A DNA stretch of 7,976 bases, taken from assembly GCA_031287395.1 (NCBI GenBank), contig JAITTA010000152.1, forward strand, positions 1 to 7,976, read 5' to 3'. Source of the stretch: Dysgonamonadaceae bacterium. GTDB taxonomy: Bacteria > Bacteroidota > Bacteroidia > Bacteroidales > Azobacteroidaceae. Made by a program: the position numbers and the translations under genes. The notes under the pieces were generated by a model. The model had not been told where the DNA came from, did not search any database, and saw nothing but the letters and a program-made list of their open reading frames with translations. Below are positions 5,576 to 7,976 of this stretch, piece after piece. How positions within the stretch are numbered: the stretch's first letter is position 1; the number at the start of each line of letters is the position of its first letter.

Positions 5576-7191
5576 TATATATTTTTGAAAAAATCATTTC
5601 CTTTATCATCGACAAGGATGAATGCGGGAAAATTTTCAACCTCGATTTTCCAGATGGCTTCCATTCCCAATTCCGGATATTCTATACACTCGATATTCCT
5701 GATATTATTTTGGGCCAGGATAGCTGCCGGACCACCGATTGATCCCAGATAGAACCCGCCGTATTTTTTACAGGCATCCGTTACTTGTTGGCTCCGGTTT
5801 CCTTTAGCCAACATGATCATACTCCCCCCACGACTTTGGAAAAGGTCAACATACGAATCCATCCGGCCGGCTGTAGTTGGCCCCATAGAGCCGCAAGCCA
5901 TTCCTTTCGGGGTTTTAGCAGGCCCTGCATAATAAATAGGATGATCTTTGATGTACTGTGGAATATCTTCTCCGCGATCGATTTTTTCTTTTAGTTTGGC
6001 ATGCGCAATGTCGCGTCCCACAATGATGATTCCGTTCAGGGACAGGCGTGTAGATACAGGATATTTAGACAATTCTGCCAGTATTTCTTTCATCGGGCGG
6101 TTGAGGTTGATCTTTACCGCATTACCTTCCCCCTGATTGCGTAGTTCTTCCGGAATGTATTTACCCGGATTGTCTTCCAATTTTTCGATCCAGATACCGT
6201 TTCTATTGATTTTTGCTTTGATATTCCGGTCGGCAGAACAGGAAACAGCCATCCCTACCGGACAGGAGGCCCCATGCCTCGGTAACCGGATAATCCTTAT
6301 ATCATGAGCCAGGTATTTACCTCCGAATTGTGCTCCCAAACCAATATCCTGAGCAGCCTGGAGCATTTTTTCTTCCAGTTCGATATCACGGAAAGCTTGT
6401 CCGCCGTCGTTTCCTGAAGTCGGAAGGGCATCATAATACTTTGTAGCCGCCAATTTGACTGTTTTCAGGCAGGCATCGGCCGAAGTTCCTCCGACGACAA
6501 ATGCAATGTGGTAAGGAGGACAGGCAGCCGTACCCAAAGATTTCATTTTTTCTATCAGGAATTTTTCCAATGTTTCCGGATTCAATAATGCTTTTGTTTC
6601 CTGGAACAGGTATGTTTTGTTTGCCGACCCTCCACCTTTGGCGATGCACAGGAATTTGTACTCCATGCCGTTCACAGCCTGGATATCTATTTGAGCCGGG
6701 AGGTTGCAACCCGAGTTTTTCTCGGTATACATGTCCGAAGCAACCGTCTGTGAATAACGTAGATTTTCTTCGGTATATGTCTTATAAACACCGAAAGACA
6801 AGGCTTCTTCATCTCCGCCTCCGGTCCATACCTGTTGACCTTTTTTGGCTACTATGGTTGCTGTTCCCGTATCCTGACAAAAAGGGAGTATTCCTTTTGC
6901 AGCAACTTCGGCATTGCGCAACATGGTTAAGGCCACGTATCTATCGTTTTCACTCGCTTCCGGATCGTTCAGGATTTTTGCTACCTGTTTTTGATGTTCG
7001 GGACGCAGAAAAAATGAACAATCATGGAAACAAGCGTTTGCCAGGCGGGTTAACGCTTCGGGTTCTATTTTAAGTATTTCGTTACCTTCAAACGATGAAA
7101 CGGAAACGCCATCAGTTGATAACAAATAATACTCTGTAGTGTCTTTTCCCATTGGGAATGGTTCCTGATATTTGAATGGAGGTGTTGCCAT
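5575..7191 (-). CDS. fumA: Class I fumarate hydratase, [4Fe-4S], complete
   Basis: This enzyme catalyses the reversible hydration of fumarate to L-malate in the cytoplasm. In anaerobic Bacteroidales it typically works in the malate-to-fumarate direction, feeding fumarate respiration and succinate formation. The 538-residue length fits the single-chain FumA/FumB type, with an alpha-type N-terminal domain (about 45-325) and a beta-type C-terminal domain (about 335-535). Conserved cysteines fit the cluster ligands: Cys105 in LPFCQDTGTA, Cys224 in GTAACPPYH and Cys318 in MAVSCSADRNIKAK. The HGASCPVGM stretch and the C-terminal GPAKTPKGMACGSMGPTTAG block, which belongs to the substrate-binding region, are also intact. 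The start ATG at 7189-7191 lies 35 bases after the hflX stop. That gap is very AT-rich and shows no Shine-Dalgarno or TAnnTTTG promoter, so read-through from hflX is likely. The stop codon shares one base with the next ATG. Confidence 0.97.
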   Translation of the reverse strand: MATPPFKYQEPFPMGKDTTEYYLLSTDGVSVSSFEGNEILKIEPEALTRLANACFHDCSFFLRPEHQKQVAKILNDPEASENDRYVALTMLRNAEVAAKGILPFCQDTGTATIVAKKGQQVWTGGGDEEALSFGVYKTYTEENLRYSQTVASDMYTEKNSGCNLPAQIDIQAVNGMEYKFLCIAKGGGSANKTYLFQETKALLNPETLEKFLIEKMKSLGTAACPPYHIAFVVGGTSADACLKTVKLAATKYYDALPTSGNDGGQAFRDIELEEKMLQAAQDIGLGAQFGGKYLAHDIRIIRLPRHGASCPVGMAVSCSADRNIKAKINRNGIWIEKLEDNPGKYIPEELRNQGEGNAVKINLNRPMKEILAELSKYPVSTRLSLNGIIIVGRDIAHAKLKEKIDRGEDIPQYIKDHPIYYAGPAKTPKGMACGSMGPTTAGRMDSYVDLFQSRGGSMIMLAKGNRSQQVTDACKKYGGFYLGSIGGPAAILAQNNIRNIECIEYPELGMEAIWKIEVENFPAFILVDDKGNDFFKNI

Positions 7192-7226
7192 GCTTATAAT
7201 ATTTTTAACTAAATAATTATTTTATT

Positions 7227-7976
7227 TTATTCGTTATTTTCCGATTCTTCCCGGAGTTCTTCGTAATTCTGATATAAGAAATCGTTGTATGGAAATCTTT
7301 GTACATGAATTTCCTTAACGCGTTGATAGATAATCGATTTTAGGCTTTCAATATTGTCTTTGTCCTTTGCCGAAATAAACACGCCATTTTCGTGTAACTT
7401 TGCCATCCAGGTTTGTTCGAGTTCTTCCAGGGAAGTATTTTCCTTCGATACCGGGGTTAAATCGTCTGCCTCTTTTTCCACATGGGCGAATGCATCGATT
7501 TTGTTGAATACAATAATCATTGGTTTTTCCTCTTTGGAAATATCATTGAGGGTATTATTTACCGCTTCTATCTGATCTTCGAAAGCCGGATGGGAAATAT
7601 CGACCACATGTATCAGCAAGTCGGCTTCACGAACTTCGTCCAACGTGGATTTAAACGACTCGACCAGTTCGGTTGGCAGTTTGCGGATAAATCCAACCGT
7701 ATCGGTCAGGAGGAAAGCGAGATTATCGATAGTAACCTTACGCACAGTGGTATCGAGAGTTGCAAATAATTTGTTTTCGGCAAATACTTCCGATTTGCTC
7801 AGGAGGTTCATCAACGTAGATTTTCCGACATTGGTATAACCCACCAAAGCCACGCGAACCATTTTTCCACGGTTCCTGCGTTGAGTTGCCTTCTGTTTGT
7901 CGATCTCTTTGAGGTCTTCTTTCAGTTTAGCTATTTTGTTGAGGATGATCCGGCGGTCGGTTTCCAATTGGGTTTC
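7227..7976 (-). CDS. hflX: GTPase HflX, C-terminal part (5' end outside window)
   Basis: HflX is a ribosome-associated GTPase of the Obg-HflX superfamily. It splits stalled or hibernating 70S ribosomes and binds the 50S subunit. The frame is open to the window edge and begins with ETQLETDRRI, the end of the family's GPGETQLE-DRR motif, so about 249 of some 400 residues are visible. From the edge residue onward there is a basic coiled-coil linker, G1 GYTNVGKST (46-54), G2 in the LDTTVR stretch, G3 DTVGF (92-96), G4 NKID (158-161) and G5 SAK (202-204). The remainder is the C-terminal region, which ends in a short acidic tail (EELREESENNE). No truncation or missing GTPase residue is visible. It is probably the first visible gene of the hflX-fumA transcription unit. 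Confidence 0.96.
   Translation of the reverse strand, partial: ETQLETDRRIILNKIAKLKEDLKEIDKQKATQRRNRGKMVRVALVGYTNVGKSTLMNLLSKSEVFAENKLFATLDTTVRKVTIDNLAFLLTDTVGFIRKLPTELVESFKSTLDEVREADLLIHVVDISHPAFEDQIEAVNNTLNDISKEEKPMIIVFNKIDAFAHVEKEADDLTPVSKENTSLEELEQTWMAKLHENGVFISAKDKDNIESLKSIIYQRVKEIHVQRFPYNDFLYQNYEELREESENNE

Noticed and set aside
5103..5588. 161-codon open frame on the plus strand
   Set aside because: It is the reverse complement of the conserved ABC ATPase motifs and has no recognisable protein features.
5445..5639. 64-codon minus-strand frame across the fumarase-ABC junction
   Set aside because: It overlaps two well-supported genes in another frame and resembles nothing known.
6501..7073. 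190-codon open frame on the plus strand
   Set aside because: It lies wholly opposite the conserved fumarase gene, its translation is rich in Cys, Pro and Arg, and it shows no domain.
7192..7226. AT-rich gap upstream of fumarase as a promoter
   Set aside because: The Bacteroides -7 motif TAnnTTTG is absent on the minus strand and the gap is only 35 bases within an apparent operon.

Overview
The window reads as part of a Bacteroidales-type genome (Parabacteroides/Tannerella-like is my best guess). The reasons are the style of the HflX, class I fumarase and siderophore-type ABC ATPase proteins, the near absence of Shine-Dalgarno sequences, and the Bacteroides-like small genes. Every gene I can support lies on the minus strand, so transcription runs from high to low coordinates.

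Right part (about 4800-7976), conserved backbone: the C-terminal 249 residues of the GTPase HflX (start outside the window), a full-length class I [4Fe-4S] fumarase, and an iron/cobalamin-type ABC ATPase whose start codon overlaps the fumarase stop by one base. The spacing suggests one transcription unit. By eye this part is clearly more GC-rich than the left part.

Left part (1 to about 4800), accessory: the ABC ATPase loses its expected C-terminal end and runs in frame into a complete GNAT acetyltransferase. Then follow a MmcQ/YjbR protein, the wreck of a VOC/PhnB-like (glyoxalase-fold) gene, a DUF1905 protein, a chimera of a HigA-like HTH antitoxin with the C-terminal half of a second MmcQ/YjbR protein, and a 921-residue SF1 helicase with a C-terminal PD-(D/E)XK-like nuclease domain. 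A possible terminator and a transposase-like fragment lie at the left edge.

The theme of the window is mosaic gene structure. Within about 2.5 kb there are two in-frame chimeras (ABC::GNAT and HTH::YjbR) and one internally deleted gene (VOC). This looks like an insertion and deletion hotspot that cut into the 3' end of a core transporter gene. The helicase-nuclease is the best candidate for an undescribed system, possibly a single-gene anti-phage defence protein, but its function is inferred from architecture only. No tRNA, rRNA, CRISPR array or convincing Bacteroides -7 promoter motif (TAnnTTTG) was seen in the gaps.
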